Positions 26,973-36,466 of a stretch of 64,000 nt of DNA are shown here, one piece after another. The stretch spans positions 1,121,001 through 1,185,000 of the forward strand of contig NZ_JACHVC010000012.1 in assembly GCF_014230145.1 (NCBI RefSeq). The letters run 5' to 3'. A model generated the notes under the pieces. That model was given only the letters and a program-made list of their open reading frames with translations. It was not told the DNA's origin and searched no databases. Origin of the DNA: Pelagicoccus albus (lineage in GTDB: Bacteria; Verrucomicrobiota; Verrucomicrobiia; Opitutales; Opitutaceae). The position numbers were made by a program, and so were the translations under genes. Positions within the stretch are counted from its first letter, which is position 1. Every line of letters starts with the position of its first letter.

Positions 26973-27192
26973 GCTGAGAGAACGGTTCGCTTGGGTCCGG
27001 GGATGAGAATCCCGCAAGAGGGGTTCGACGGAGCGAGCCGGCGAGCGGAGATGGGCGACCTTCGGCTGCGGTCTACTTTAGGTTCAGGATTTGATTGTAT
27101 ACATTCTCCGTCTGGAATCTATTCTGCTAGTCAGCGGTAGCTGACGTAGCCGTCCTCGTTACCTCCGTTATTCTAACTAACTCTTTGCTCTT

Positions 27193-28449
27193 ATGTTCCG
27201 ACTCATTTCGATTCTCGGTGCTTTTCTAATCGCCCATACTCTAACTGCAGCCGATTTCGTTGGCCGGTTCTCCAACAGCGACGGCGTTACTATCGTCCTG
27301 CAGGAGAAGGGAAATGGATATGGCGGCACCATTGAGATGGGCTCGCTAAAGGGCACGCTGGCTTTCGAGACGGAAGGGGCTATTCTGGTCGGGGAACTGC
27401 AGATCCAAGGGGAAGCATCCACGGTGGAAATGTATCAGGAAGAGGGGGCCTTCTTTCTCACCGATGGCAGTTTCGTGGTGGAACTGGAAAAGGATGAAAA
27501 GCGATCTTTGCTCGAAGGCTTCGGTCGCAAGAAGGAAGAATCGGTTCCTGAAGCCAAGCCCGAGGAGGCCGTTGAAGCGACTCCCGGCGATTGGAAACTT
27601 TTCACCCATTCTTCCGGCGTATCCTTTCGCCACCCAAAAGACTGGGGAGTTCAGGAGGGCGCTAGTTTTCTCCAATTGACCCCTCCTGACATGCAGCAGG
27701 GCCAGGAAATGATTTATGCGATAGGGTCTGCGGTGGCTCAAAAGACGGCCCCCGACGATCCGAGTGTGGCTCAATATCTCGACTCCATGATGTGGCAGAT
27801 GGACAACACAGCGCGAAGAATTGGCAATGCGGAGTCGTTTGAAACGACTGAAGGGACCGCTGGGGCCATCTATCTTTACGGCGCAACGAATGCGTTCACA
27901 GGCCAAACCTCGAGAGCTCGCGTGTATGTAATAATCGGTGACAAAGTCGCGGTTAGCTTTTTTGCAGTTGGCAGTGAAGATCTTGTCGAGCGACGCCGGC
28001 CGGTAATGGATCAGATCGCATCCAGCTTTCTAAGTGGTTCGCAAGCCAGCACTGGAACAACTCCCCCTAATGTGCCGCAAGCTCCGCTAGCGGGCAATCT
28101 TGACTCCGCTCTGCTGGGCTACTGGTTTGGCGAGTCTATTTCGACTCCGGTGGAAGGCATTATGGTGAATAGCCGCTTCACGTATTTGTTTCGCCAGGAC
28201 GGAATTGTCTTCATGGGAGCCAAGGGGGCAGTAAATGTCGCTTCGCAAGACGGATCTGGCGTCTACAACGGAGGAAGCGCCAGCGGAACTAATAGCAATG
28301 TCGATCGTGGACGTTGGTCTGTCTCTGGAGGTGTGCTAACTATTCAGTGGGACGACGGCGGTCGCTTCCAGAGAAACTACCGTGTTCGTGGCAAGACTCT
28401 GGAGATCCGAGACGCTCAAGGGAAGCTTATCACCTTCTACGAGAGGTGA
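27193..28449 (+). CDS. Exported protein of unknown function
   Basis: 418 residues with a signal peptide (MFRLISILGAFLIAHTLTAA). Three parts can be seen: a beta-rich N-terminal domain (about 20-115: FVGRFSNSDGVTIVLQEKGNGYGGTI), a middle domain (about 130-275) that opens with FTHSSGVSFRHPKDWGVQEG, a phrase typical of DUF1795/PsbP-like folds, and a C-terminal domain (about 300-418: LLGYWFGESIST, FTYLFRQDGIVFMGAKG, GRWSVSGGVLTIQWDDGGRFQRNYRVRG) that looks lipocalin-like. It is likely periplasmic or surface-located. It stands alone on the plus strand. Confidence 0.75.
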   Translation: MFRLISILGAFLIAHTLTAADFVGRFSNSDGVTIVLQEKGNGYGGTIEMGSLKGTLAFETEGAILVGELQIQGEASTVEMYQEEGAFFLTDGSFVVELEKDEKRSLLEGFGRKKEESVPEAKPEEAVEATPGDWKLFTHSSGVSFRHPKDWGVQEGASFLQLTPPDMQQGQEMIYAIGSAVAQKTAPDDPSVAQYLDSMMWQMDNTARRIGNAESFETTEGTAGAIYLYGATNAFTGQTSRARVYVIIGDKVAVSFFAVGSEDLVERRRPVMDQIASSFLSGSQASTGTTPPNVPQAPLAGNLDSALLGYWFGESISTPVEGIMVNSRFTYLFRQDGIVFMGAKGAVNVASQDGSGVYNGGSASGTNSNVDRGRWSVSGGVLTIQWDDGGRFQRNYRVRGKTLEIRDAQGKLITFYER

Positions 28450-28474
28450 TAGGTTTGGTTTGTTAGCGGGGAGC

Positions 28475-29830
28475 TTATGCCGGTTTCTCGCTCGAGTTGG
28501 AATGCCGATCGTCAAGCTCTCTCCGGATCTTGGGGTAGATCTTGTCCAAGCGATAGAAGCACATCGTAATTATGGAGAGAATTACGAGACCTGCTGGAAT
28601 AAGCAGGTAGTTTAGTTTGATGGCAAATAGAGCCTCTGAGGTTTGGTCCTGGTTCGCCACGTAATTTGCGGAGGTCAATAACCAGGCTGCCACCGCTCCA
28701 GAGCCTGCCATGGCAAGCTTGCCGATGAATCCATTTATTGAGGACAGCAATCCAGCGGCGCTAACGCCTGATTTCCATTCCCCATAGTCGACTGGATCTG
28801 CTTGCATCGAGAAGTAGATCGCTTGGCGAAGTCCGTGTCCAAGCCAAGTCACTACTGCAGCTACAATGATGAGGTTTCGGTGGTCGCCGGCCGCTATCAG
28901 GAAAAAGAGTCCGGCGAGGTTCACACCGCTTCCAATCATGAAGACCGTTCGTTTCATCATGAAGTGGGTGAGAGTCGGTGTCACGAAAGTACCAGCAATA
29001 GGTACGAAGGACGCGATACCTGCGATGATGGCTCCCAACTGGGGATCACCTACGTTGTAGGTGAAGTAGTAGATCAATGCTCCCATTTGGAAGAAATAGG
29101 AGCCCCACATAAAAACGATGTTCAGAGCGAATATCATCCATGGGTGGTTTCCTTTGATTGCCGAAAACGCGTCCTTCGCGGATAACTTTTTCTGGTGGAC
29201 TTCCACGCGCTCACGAACGGTGGAGAAGGTGAAGACGAACAAGGCGACAGAGACGATCGCGAAAATTAGCATGGTTATCAGGTAGCCACTGCTTGAGTCC
29301 TCGCCCCCAAACCGCTGGACCATCGGCTGCGCGGCGACTCCGACCACTGTGGCTCCGACAAAGGAAAATACGATTCGTGTAGTGGCTAAAACAGTACGTT
29401 CCTGCGGGTCGCCAGTGAGGCTGGGTAGAATCGAAGTGAGAGGTATATTAACTAGAGTGTAGGAAGCCGACAGGCCGATGTAGGTGATGTAGGCGTAGAT
29501 AAGCATCCCAGTTGGAGATGCTTCTGGTACGTGGAAAGCCAGGACAGCGAAAACGCCGAATGGGATCGAACCGAATAGTAAGTAGGGGCGGGATTTTCCC
29601 CATTTTGTATCCGTTTTATCGATTAAAAGCCCCATTAGGACGTCGGTCACCCCGTCAATCACACGCGTTAGGAGAAAGAGTGTTCCTACTTGAGCGGGTG
29701 AAAGGTTCATGACGTCTGTGTAAAAGAACATCAAATACAGGGTGATCATCTGCCACACTAGGTTGCAGGCGAAGTCTGCCGAACCGTACCCGACGCGCTG
29801 CGTCCATTTGCTGGGGGATGCTACATTCAT
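28475..29830 (-). CDS. GPH/MelB-family sugar:cation symporter
   Basis: 451 residues, about 12 membrane segments. VGYGSADFACNLVWQMITLYLMFFYTD at the start, VIDGVTDVLMGLLIDKTDTKWGKSRPYLLFG (about 60-90) and QADPVDYGEWKSG (about 360) are glycoside-pentoside-hexuronide transporter signatures. It imports a sugar or glycoside through the inner membrane with a cation. It is the last gene of the minus-strand arm TonB receptor-GH3-transporter (35 bp after GH3), so it likely takes up the product of GH3 and GH78 cleavage. Confidence 0.9.
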   Translation of the reverse strand: MNVASPSKWTQRVGYGSADFACNLVWQMITLYLMFFYTDVMNLSPAQVGTLFLLTRVIDGVTDVLMGLLIDKTDTKWGKSRPYLLFGSIPFGVFAVLAFHVPEASPTGMLIYAYITYIGLSASYTLVNIPLTSILPSLTGDPQERTVLATTRIVFSFVGATVVGVAAQPMVQRFGGEDSSSGYLITMLIFAIVSVALFVFTFSTVRERVEVHQKKLSAKDAFSAIKGNHPWMIFALNIVFMWGSYFFQMGALIYYFTYNVGDPQLGAIIAGIASFVPIAGTFVTPTLTHFMMKRTVFMIGSGVNLAGLFFLIAAGDHRNLIIVAAVVTWLGHGLRQAIYFSMQADPVDYGEWKSGVSAAGLLSSINGFIGKLAMAGSGAVAAWLLTSANYVANQDQTSEALFAIKLNYLLIPAGLVILSIITMCFYRLDKIYPKIRRELDDRHSNSSEKPA

Positions 29831-29865
29831 TGTTACCGCGTTTTCGCTGCTCTGGTTTCTGAAGG

Positions 29866-32409
29866 TCAGCGTATGTTGAGTACTCCAGAAAGGACGATCT
29901 CTGCTGAGGATTCGCCCACGCTTAGAGTCACGTCACCTTTTGGAAGAATCCATGTGCTTGAATCACTATCCCAGTAGGAGAGCGTTTTGGGTTCTAGATC
30001 GATGCTTACCTGTTTGGACTCGCCGGCTGCAAGGTGGACTTTTTTAAACCCTGCGAGTCGGTAGGGAATCGCTATCCCGTCAACTTCTCTCTCATCCACA
30101 TACACCTGAGGAACTGTGGAGCCGGCACGCTCGCCGGTATTGGTGAGCGTTAGCGTGAGGGAAGGCGTTTTGGAATGACTCGTGATCTTTAGATCGCTGT
30201 ATTCAAAGGAAGTATACGATAGGCCATGGCCAAATGGGAACAGAGGTTTTTGTTGGTGTTGTTTGAAATAGCTGTAGCCGATAAAGACTCCCTCGTCGTA
30301 GGAGATCGAGCCGCCACCGTCATAGAGGGCTGGGCCTTGCTCGAGACTTTGGGGGAAGGTGATGGGTAGGCGCCCACCCGGATCGACCTTACCAAATAGG
30401 ATGTCCGCTAGAGCGGTGCCTGCCGCTGCGCCTGGCTGCCAAACGTGAAGCACTGCCTTAACGTCGTCAATCCACGGCATTGAGATGGCACCCGGTGTGT
30501 TGACGACTACGATGGTGTTTGGGTTTGCGGCAGCGACTGCATGGACCAGTTGGTTTTGGTCTCCCGGTAGTTCGAGATTGAGGCGATCCATTTCCTCGCC
30601 GCTAACTTGGTTTACGAACACGACTGCGACATCGGAGGATTTTGCGATTTCAACGGCTGCGGGAATAAGTGACATTGCTTGCCAGCCAATAGAGATGGAA
30701 TTCCCCCAGAGTCCTTTTGAGGTCGTGTATTCCACCGAGATTGGAGTGGGTTGACCGGCTTCTAGGTAGGCGGTGCCGTCGATGGGATAGCGGTAGTGGC
30801 CCCCGTGGCCAGCGAAGAAATCTTTTGCGGCCCGTGAGCCGGAGATGATGGTTTGATCTCCGATTTTTAAGCGAACTGTCCCGCTTAGGGTCGCGTTAAA
30901 TCGAGTGAGGCCGCCTTGGGGAGATGTGACAGTACCGGTCCATCGAGCAGCCCATTCGCGCGGAAGGTCGGCCAAGGGAGCTTGCTCGAGTCTGATTTCG
31001 GTTTCGACTCGAGTGTACACAGGTTTGCCTGCGAATTCTGGGTTGTCGAAGATCTCCAGTTTCAACCCAGGTTCGCCGGATGGAGTCGATAGTGGGTTCG
31101 GTTCGACAAAGGGAAAGCTTGGAACCCCGATGACGGGGAGAGGGCTGTCTCCGAGTGAGCCTTGCTCATGCACAACTAAGGATGGCTCTGAGACTGAATT
31201 GGAGATCGCATTCAGAGCGGTGGTGAACTGTCCGGGATCTACGTATGAAGAACCTTGGATGCCGGTTATCATATCAGTCGATGCGGGGCCTATCACTGCG
31301 ATGCTTTTTTGTTGGGAGAGAGGAAGGGTCGAGTCACTGTTTTTAAGCAACACGCTGCCTTCGATCGCGATCTGTTTGGCGAGCTCTTGGTGTTCGTCGT
31401 TTGTGGCGTTGGCTGCGACGCGATTTGGTAGTGGGTTGTCGAAAAGGTTGTATTTGAATATAGGGGACAATATGCGTTTAGCAGCGTCGTCTAGTCTGGC
31501 TTCTGGGATCGAGCCGTCCGTGAATGGGTCAGTAGGCTTGTAGAATGAAGGTTGGAGGCTCCAGGAATCTATCCCGGCATTGAATTGCTCGACCAGATTG
31601 GCTGGTCTGCCGATTGAAAGCTGAGCGCCGGCCGCGTAGTCTGTGGCAAAAAATCCTGTGAATCGATCGTCTTCTTTGAGAGAGGAGATGAGCTCTTCGT
31701 TTTCGCAAGCGAAGGTGCCATTGATTTTGGGATACGATCCCATAATCGAAGCGGGGGCATCGTTTTCGAGCATGAGGTCGAAGGGGAGCTGGTAAAGCTC
31801 GCGTAAGGCTCTTTCGGATACTTGTATATCGACGAACAGGCGATCTGTTTCCTGATGGTAGACATTGAAGTGTTTGACCATGGTCAGGACGTCTTGACTT
31901 TGCATCCCTTCTACGACTTTAGCCCCGATTTGTCCGGAGATTAAAGGGTCTTCCCCGTAAGACTCGGCGATACGTCCAAAGAGGGGATCTCGCGCCAAGT
32001 CGACGGTAGGCCCGAGTATGACGTTCCAGCCCTTGAGTCTTGCTTCTTGGGCGATTGCCTCACCCATAGCGTTCCCGAGCTCGGGATTGAAAGTCGCTCC
32101 TAAGGCAATGGGGGCGGGAAAGGCGGTTACTCCTGTATCCCCACGAAGTCCTGCCGAGGCGTCGACGCGTCTGAGTAAAGGAAGCCCTAGATGTTCAAGT
32201 GCAGCGTATTCGTGGTCCTCGCTGGCGAGGACGAGGGCGATTTTCTCCTCTTGGCTCATGGCGGCTAGGAGCTGCTCGGCGCGTTCGCTAGGAGGGGTGT
32301 CGGGGTTTCTCCAGGGCTCGTCTTCTGCGTAAGCGGAGAGCGCGCTAAGGGAGGAGCAGGCTAGTAATAGGGCTCGGGGTATCAGGGTATCGATGCGTCT
32401 GTTTAACAT
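29866..32409 (-). CDS. GH3 beta-glycosidase with PA14-type insert
   Basis: 847 residues from the ATG at 32409 with a signal peptide ending SALSAYAED. The GH3 barrel begins at about 60: VDASAGLRGDTGVTAFPAPIALGATFNPEL; VKHFNVYHQETDR is the usual KHF-NNQETDR loop; the nucleophile is D257 in GFFATDYAAG. A PA14-like beta insert (about 445-585: LKLEIFDNPEFAG to SIGWQAM) splits the C-terminal sandwich, and a fibronectin-like domain ends the protein. PA14 inserts block or gate the active site in family members acting on plant glycosides. Located in the periplasm between a TonB receptor and a transporter gene, hence part of glycoside breakdown. Confidence 0.92.
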   Translation of the reverse strand: MLNRRIDTLIPRALLLACSSLSALSAYAEDEPWRNPDTPPSERAEQLLAAMSQEEKIALVLASEDHEYAALEHLGLPLLRRVDASAGLRGDTGVTAFPAPIALGATFNPELGNAMGEAIAQEARLKGWNVILGPTVDLARDPLFGRIAESYGEDPLISGQIGAKVVEGMQSQDVLTMVKHFNVYHQETDRLFVDIQVSERALRELYQLPFDLMLENDAPASIMGSYPKINGTFACENEELISSLKEDDRFTGFFATDYAAGAQLSIGRPANLVEQFNAGIDSWSLQPSFYKPTDPFTDGSIPEARLDDAAKRILSPIFKYNLFDNPLPNRVAANATNDEHQELAKQIAIEGSVLLKNSDSTLPLSQQKSIAVIGPASTDMITGIQGSSYVDPGQFTTALNAISNSVSEPSLVVHEQGSLGDSPLPVIGVPSFPFVEPNPLSTPSGEPGLKLEIFDNPEFAGKPVYTRVETEIRLEQAPLADLPREWAARWTGTVTSPQGGLTRFNATLSGTVRLKIGDQTIISGSRAAKDFFAGHGGHYRYPIDGTAYLEAGQPTPISVEYTTSKGLWGNSISIGWQAMSLIPAAVEIAKSSDVAVVFVNQVSGEEMDRLNLELPGDQNQLVHAVAAANPNTIVVVNTPGAISMPWIDDVKAVLHVWQPGAAAGTALADILFGKVDPGGRLPITFPQSLEQGPALYDGGGSISYDEGVFIGYSYFKQHQQKPLFPFGHGLSYTSFEYSDLKITSHSKTPSLTLTLTNTGERAGSTVPQVYVDEREVDGIAIPYRLAGFKKVHLAAGESKQVSIDLEPKTLSYWDSDSSTWILPKGDVTLSVGESSAEIVLSGVLNIR

Positions 32410-32507
32410 GAGAGTGTTGTTTGAGGGATTAAAGAAAGCCCCTCCTCGCGCCAGCACAACCTGCTAGGCCCGAGAAGAGGCGATTTTGTTCTAGGTGTAG
32501 ACGAGGT

Positions 32508-35153
32508 TTACCACGGATGGCTGGCGCTTAGGGATATGACCCGCCCGATAGGAGAGGCGTTTAATCGGTCGAAGCCGAATACGCCGCTGCCGTCGCCGTT
32601 GTTTATCTGGCTTTGGTTGACGAATGGAGGTTCCTCATCGAGCAGGTTGCTTACATCTAGGCCGATGCGGGTTTGTTCCAGCCAGCCTTTCTTGAACTCG
32701 TAGTTGAGGTGTAGATCGAGTGTGGTGTAATCGCCGACTCGATGTTGCGCTGAGGTGTGGTAGTAACTGTCGGTGCGGTTGGCGAAAAGGTGCAGGCCAA
32801 AGCGATCGTAAGTGTAGGAAAGGTGCGCTCGCAGCTTTAGTCCGGGCGAGGTCTCTGTATCGAGAGAGTCTGTTATTGGGGCACCGTCTGTTTGCTGGAC
32901 ATCGTACTCCAGAACGTAGTTGCCGCTTAGTCCGGTTTCAATCGTGCCATGTTCTGTGTTCCAACTGTAGGAAGCCTCGAAGTCTATTCCGCTGCTCCAG
33001 ATATTGCCTAGGTTGTAGCGACGCACGTCTCCTATATATTCTATCGGTTCGAATATAATAGCGCCTGGAGGGAGAGGGATGCCGTCTATCAAGGCGAGCG
33101 CTTCCTCTTCGGTGGGAAATGAAAGGTAGAATCGGTCGTCTCCGGGATTGTAGAAATTCGGAGCGAAGACGACGTCTACCTTATCCTCGAACAAAATGTC
33201 GTAGTAAGAGGCGCTGAAGTGGAAACGAGGGAGGCTTTGCGGAACAAAGTCGAAACCGAAGGTATAGGTTGTGGCTTTCTCTGGCTCGAGTCCCTCGGAA
33301 CCGCCGGCTATGATGATAGAGTTATTGGGCATTCTAGGAGCGCTCGGCGGGTAGTATCCACCTAGAAAATACGCTGGGATTGGTATAAGTCTAGTGTCGA
33401 CTCCCACCCCTATATCCGAGAGTCGAGGCGCGTGGAATGAGGTTCCGTAACTGGCTCGCAAGTCAAGCCCTTCGAAGGGTGTCCAGGTTATGCCGGCTTT
33501 GGGGTTTGTTGTGTCTCCGAAATCGTCGTAGTCGTCGTAGCGTGCAGCGAGGGATAGGCTTAAGGAGTCGAAGCCAGGCTTGCTGTTGCTCTCGTCGATG
33601 AGGGGGATTAGCATTTCTCCAAACACTGAGTAAATCGTACGGTCTATATCGGCGACGCCGACTAGTGGATTGCTTAGCTCTCCTGAGCGTGAGATGGAAT
33701 CGTATCCTTCTTTCCGGTACGTAGTGCCTATAGCGAATTGAGCTTGGCCGGCTGCCGTTTCGAAGATAGGGCCGTCAAACTTAAGGGTGGCTTCGGAGGT
33801 CGTTTGTTCGGTTTCTGGGGCTACGTTTACGCTAGTTGGCAGCAGGGCCAAGACTGAGTCGGAGGTTGTAGCTCCGATCCCGAACGGGTTTAGGGCGGTT
33901 TCGAGAGTTGTGCCCATCGCCGCTTCCGCGACCGCGTTCTGGTTTACTATGGGCTGGAACCGAACTCCCTCCGACCAACCGTGAGTGATGTCGAGGGTGC
34001 CTCTCCAATCGTTTGCCATGGAAAGAGCGGCGCCGGCGGCGATGGAGTAGACGTCAGTCTCCGTGGTATTATATAGGTATCCCAAATCGTTGGTCAGGTC
34101 GTAGCTGGCGACTACGGAAGAGGCTGAAGAATTAGGTGGAGCGATAAAATAGGGGTTTGTGTCCGGTACTGTGACTGAGGTGCTCTCAGGTGGCACTTCC
34201 TGAAGGATGTCTCGGGTCAGGTAGTAGAGCTCTGCTGACAGGGTGAGCTTCTCGCTGACCTGTTGGTTGAGGGCGAGGAGGAGGTTGTGTTTTTCGACTT
34301 CCGGTATGATGTCGAAGTAGGGGGCGACGTCGAATTTATTGAGAGTGTCCGTATCGAATCCAGGAAGCGAATACGTTACTCCATCGATGCTGATATTCGC
34401 TGGGTAGGCGTTGGTCGATCGATAATCACTACCACCGAGGCTACTAAGGTCCTGAGTATAGAAGGTAGATCTGTCGCTTCCTTTCAAGTTGCTAGACTTG
34501 CCGTAGTCGTATCCGATCAGTAAGGATCCGTCCTTCCAAGTACTTCCGTATACCGTATTGAAACTGAAATTATAGAGGCCGTCGCCCATGCCGTACTTGA
34601 CTGTGCTTTCCGCTCCTTCGTAATCCTTGCGTAGTATAATATTAATGACACCCTCGACTGCGTCTGAGCCGTAAATTGCCGAAGCTCCATCCGCGATGAT
34701 GTCTACTCGTTCGATTGCCGAGGCAGGGATGACGGAGGGGTCTGCTGCCGTTACGAGCCATCCTGATCCTGGTAGTCTGTGCCCGTTTACGAGTACTAGG
34801 GTTTGGCCTTCGCCTATTCCGTGTATGCTTGGGACATAGCCTCCGCCAGCGTCGCCATTTCCTTGATACAGGGATTGAAAATTGCCCATGGCGGGATTGG
34901 TCTTGAGCAGCGCTTCTGTCGTTGTTACCCCGAGTTCTTCGATCTGAACGCGGTTGAAGTTGATCACTTTAGAGCCTGTATTTTGTTCTCCTCCTCTAAT
35001 GTTCGTTCCGGTGACTTGGAAAGCGTCTAGAGTAAATACCTCCTCGTCTTGCGCGTTTGAAGTTGAGAGTGGGAAGGCTGAAAGTAGGAGGCAGGCTCCC
35101 ACTGCAATGACGTGTCGTTTGGGTGACACGTATGAGCTATTATGTTGGGTCAT
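32508..35153 (-). CDS. TonB-dependent receptor of the glycoside utilisation locus
   Basis: 881 residues with a signal peptide (cut near STSNA). The TonB box region is EVFTLDAFQVTGT, a common form in Verrucomicrobiota. The plug (about 50-170) includes TLVLVNGHRLPG and ASAIERVDIIADGASAIYGSDAVEGVINIILRKDY. The barrel ends with DRLNASPIGRVISLSASHPW. This subfamily is annotated as Oar- or siderophore-like, but its place next to GH3, GPH symporter, AraC and GH78 genes points to glycan or glycoside uptake. It diverges from the AraC gene across a 249-bp region holding phased repeats. Confidence 0.88.
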   Translation of the reverse strand: MTQHNSSYVSPKRHVIAVGACLLLSAFPLSTSNAQDEEVFTLDAFQVTGTNIRGGEQNTGSKVINFNRVQIEELGVTTTEALLKTNPAMGNFQSLYQGNGDAGGGYVPSIHGIGEGQTLVLVNGHRLPGSGWLVTAADPSVIPASAIERVDIIADGASAIYGSDAVEGVINIILRKDYEGAESTVKYGMGDGLYNFSFNTVYGSTWKDGSLLIGYDYGKSSNLKGSDRSTFYTQDLSSLGGSDYRSTNAYPANISIDGVTYSLPGFDTDTLNKFDVAPYFDIIPEVEKHNLLLALNQQVSEKLTLSAELYYLTRDILQEVPPESTSVTVPDTNPYFIAPPNSSASSVVASYDLTNDLGYLYNTTETDVYSIAAGAALSMANDWRGTLDITHGWSEGVRFQPIVNQNAVAEAAMGTTLETALNPFGIGATTSDSVLALLPTSVNVAPETEQTTSEATLKFDGPIFETAAGQAQFAIGTTYRKEGYDSISRSGELSNPLVGVADIDRTIYSVFGEMLIPLIDESNSKPGFDSLSLSLAARYDDYDDFGDTTNPKAGITWTPFEGLDLRASYGTSFHAPRLSDIGVGVDTRLIPIPAYFLGGYYPPSAPRMPNNSIIIAGGSEGLEPEKATTYTFGFDFVPQSLPRFHFSASYYDILFEDKVDVVFAPNFYNPGDDRFYLSFPTEEEALALIDGIPLPPGAIIFEPIEYIGDVRRYNLGNIWSSGIDFEASYSWNTEHGTIETGLSGNYVLEYDVQQTDGAPITDSLDTETSPGLKLRAHLSYTYDRFGLHLFANRTDSYYHTSAQHRVGDYTTLDLHLNYEFKKGWLEQTRIGLDVSNLLDEEPPFVNQSQINNGDGSGVFGFDRLNASPIGRVISLSASHPW

Positions 35154-35285
35154 AGTTAGGGTAGGTTTTGATTAGGGGATCTTCGCCTGCCGAAAATGGG
35201 TACTATCCAGTTTGTGGTATAATCGCCCCCTTTGGAAGAGAAAGAGGCGTGGATTAGTTTCGGGGTGAAGGGTATGTTAGGGATC

Positions 35286-35354
35286 TTAGCAAGTCACTCG
35301 GTCCATAAGCCTTCAGAAATCGGTCAATTAGCAGCACAAATTCGCCATTTAGCA
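35286..35354. promoter_or_regulatory. Three phased TTAGCA repeats, probable AraC-type operator
   Basis: TTAGCA occurs at 35286, 35328 and 35349. The spacings, 42 and 21 bp, are four and two helical turns, so all copies face the same side of the DNA. This is the usual layout of AraC-family half sites. They lie in the divergent region between the TonB receptor and the AraC gene. Confidence 0.55.
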
Positions 35355-35402
35355 TATTTCTGTCGTATTGACCTTGGAGGTGTCTTTTAGAGAGTATCAG
35401 TA

Positions 35403-36305
35403 ATGCCCCAGCCCGAGCCTGTTTACGATCGCCTAACGATACAGGAGTTTTTCGTTGATCCGAACTTTCCGCTCACCGCCTATCATGAGGTGCGGAATGT
35501 TCCCATGCGAATGCACACGCACGAGTTTGGGGAGTTAGTCTTTGTGAAAGGCGGAAGGGGGCAACATGTGCTTCCGGGAGAGACCTACGAGCTCGAAGCA
35601 GGTGACGTGTTCTTTTTGCCCAAAAACATACCTCACGGATACGAGGCTCCGGAGTCACTTGAGCTCTTCAATGTGCTTTTTCTTGCATCGAAGTTGCCTT
35701 GGAATTTGCAGGATCTCGATGGATTGCCCGGGTTTCGATTGCTTTTTCAACTAGAGCCTCGCGCTAGGAAACAGCACCGATTTGCCTCTCATCTACGCTT
35801 AGTCACGAGCGATTTCGAACGGGTGCAGCGAATTATTACCCGCCTGAACAGCGAAGTAGAAAACCGTCCGGCGGGCTATGAAACCATGTCTATCGGTCTA
35901 TTTTTGGAGCTCGTCGCCTACCTTGCGCGGGCTTACGAAAATTTGCCGTCCGAGGAGTCCGTCAGCTTGAGAGCTGTGGATAAGGCTATGCGGTACCTAT
36001 CAGACAACTACAGTGATGAGTTGGACGTGGCTTTATTGGCCAAGCGTTGTGGCATGTCTGAGCGTTCGTTTTACAGAGCTTTTCGAGACGCTGCGGGTAC
36101 CTCTCCCAAGCAGTTTGTTCTAGAGTTGCGATTGCGCCATGCCAAAGATGCGCTTCTGGTACCCGGTTCTCGAGTTACTGACGTGGCCCTGGACGCGGGG
36201 TTCTCCGACAGCAACTATTTCACGCGTATCTTTAAAGAGCATGTTGGCCAGAGTCCAAGCGCTTGGGCTAAGTCGATGAGTGGGCGCCCGAGCTTGAAAG
36301 ATTGA
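35403..36305 (+). CDS. AraC-family transcriptional regulator (RhaS/RhaR-like)
   Basis: 300 residues. An N-terminal cupin (about 20-110) with MRMHTHEFGELVFVKGGRGQHVLPG and YELEAGDVFFLPKNIPHGYE binds the sugar signal. The C-terminal pair of helix-turn-helices (about 195-295) contains LDVALLAKRCGMSERSFYRAFRDAAGTSPKQFVLELRLRHAKDALL and VTDVALDAGFSDSNYFTRIFKEHVGQSPSAW. It resembles RhaS/RhaR. It precedes the GH78 rhamnosidase on the same strand and diverges from the TonB-GH3-GPH arm, so rhamnose or a rhamnoside is the likely inducer and both arms the targets. Confidence 0.92.
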   Translation: MPQPEPVYDRLTIQEFFVDPNFPLTAYHEVRNVPMRMHTHEFGELVFVKGGRGQHVLPGETYELEAGDVFFLPKNIPHGYEAPESLELFNVLFLASKLPWNLQDLDGLPGFRLLFQLEPRARKQHRFASHLRLVTSDFERVQRIITRLNSEVENRPAGYETMSIGLFLELVAYLARAYENLPSEESVSLRAVDKAMRYLSDNYSDELDVALLAKRCGMSERSFYRAFRDAAGTSPKQFVLELRLRHAKDALLVPGSRVTDVALDAGFSDSNYFTRIFKEHVGQSPSAWAKSMSGRPSLKD

Positions 36306-36466
36306 TCACTAGCTCGAGGGCTGGTTTGTGCTGGTTTCTGGCAGAACTTTGAAGGCTCGTTTGGGGGCCTAATGGCTATGATGGACTTCCCCCAACGTTT
36401 TCCCTGTTTGGCCCGGATGAGCCTGATTAGGGGGCAGACACAAAGTATCTTACTTTTTCAAAATCG

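Larger units (their letters stand above)
26732..27063. repeat. Tandem 181-bp repeat: tRNA-Glu tail, terminator and REP-like element
   Basis: A unit made of the last ~18 nt of the tRNA gene (CCCCTACGGGGTACC), its terminator and a GC-rich element starting GATGAGAATCCCG recurs with an exact offset of 181 bp (for example 26737 and 26918, 26821 and 27002). The second unit is cut at about 27063. Inside it, small hairpins such as CGACCT-AGGTCG give it a REP-like look. A related element follows the third tRNA-Glu at 39814. The sequence between it and the gene at 27193 shows nothing I can name. Confidence 0.85.

Noticed and set aside
26712-27017. 101-codon minus-strand frame ending RRGFEPLSHG
   Set aside because: It is made of tRNA tails, terminators and REP-like repeats read backwards; such products are common false annotations next to tRNA genes.
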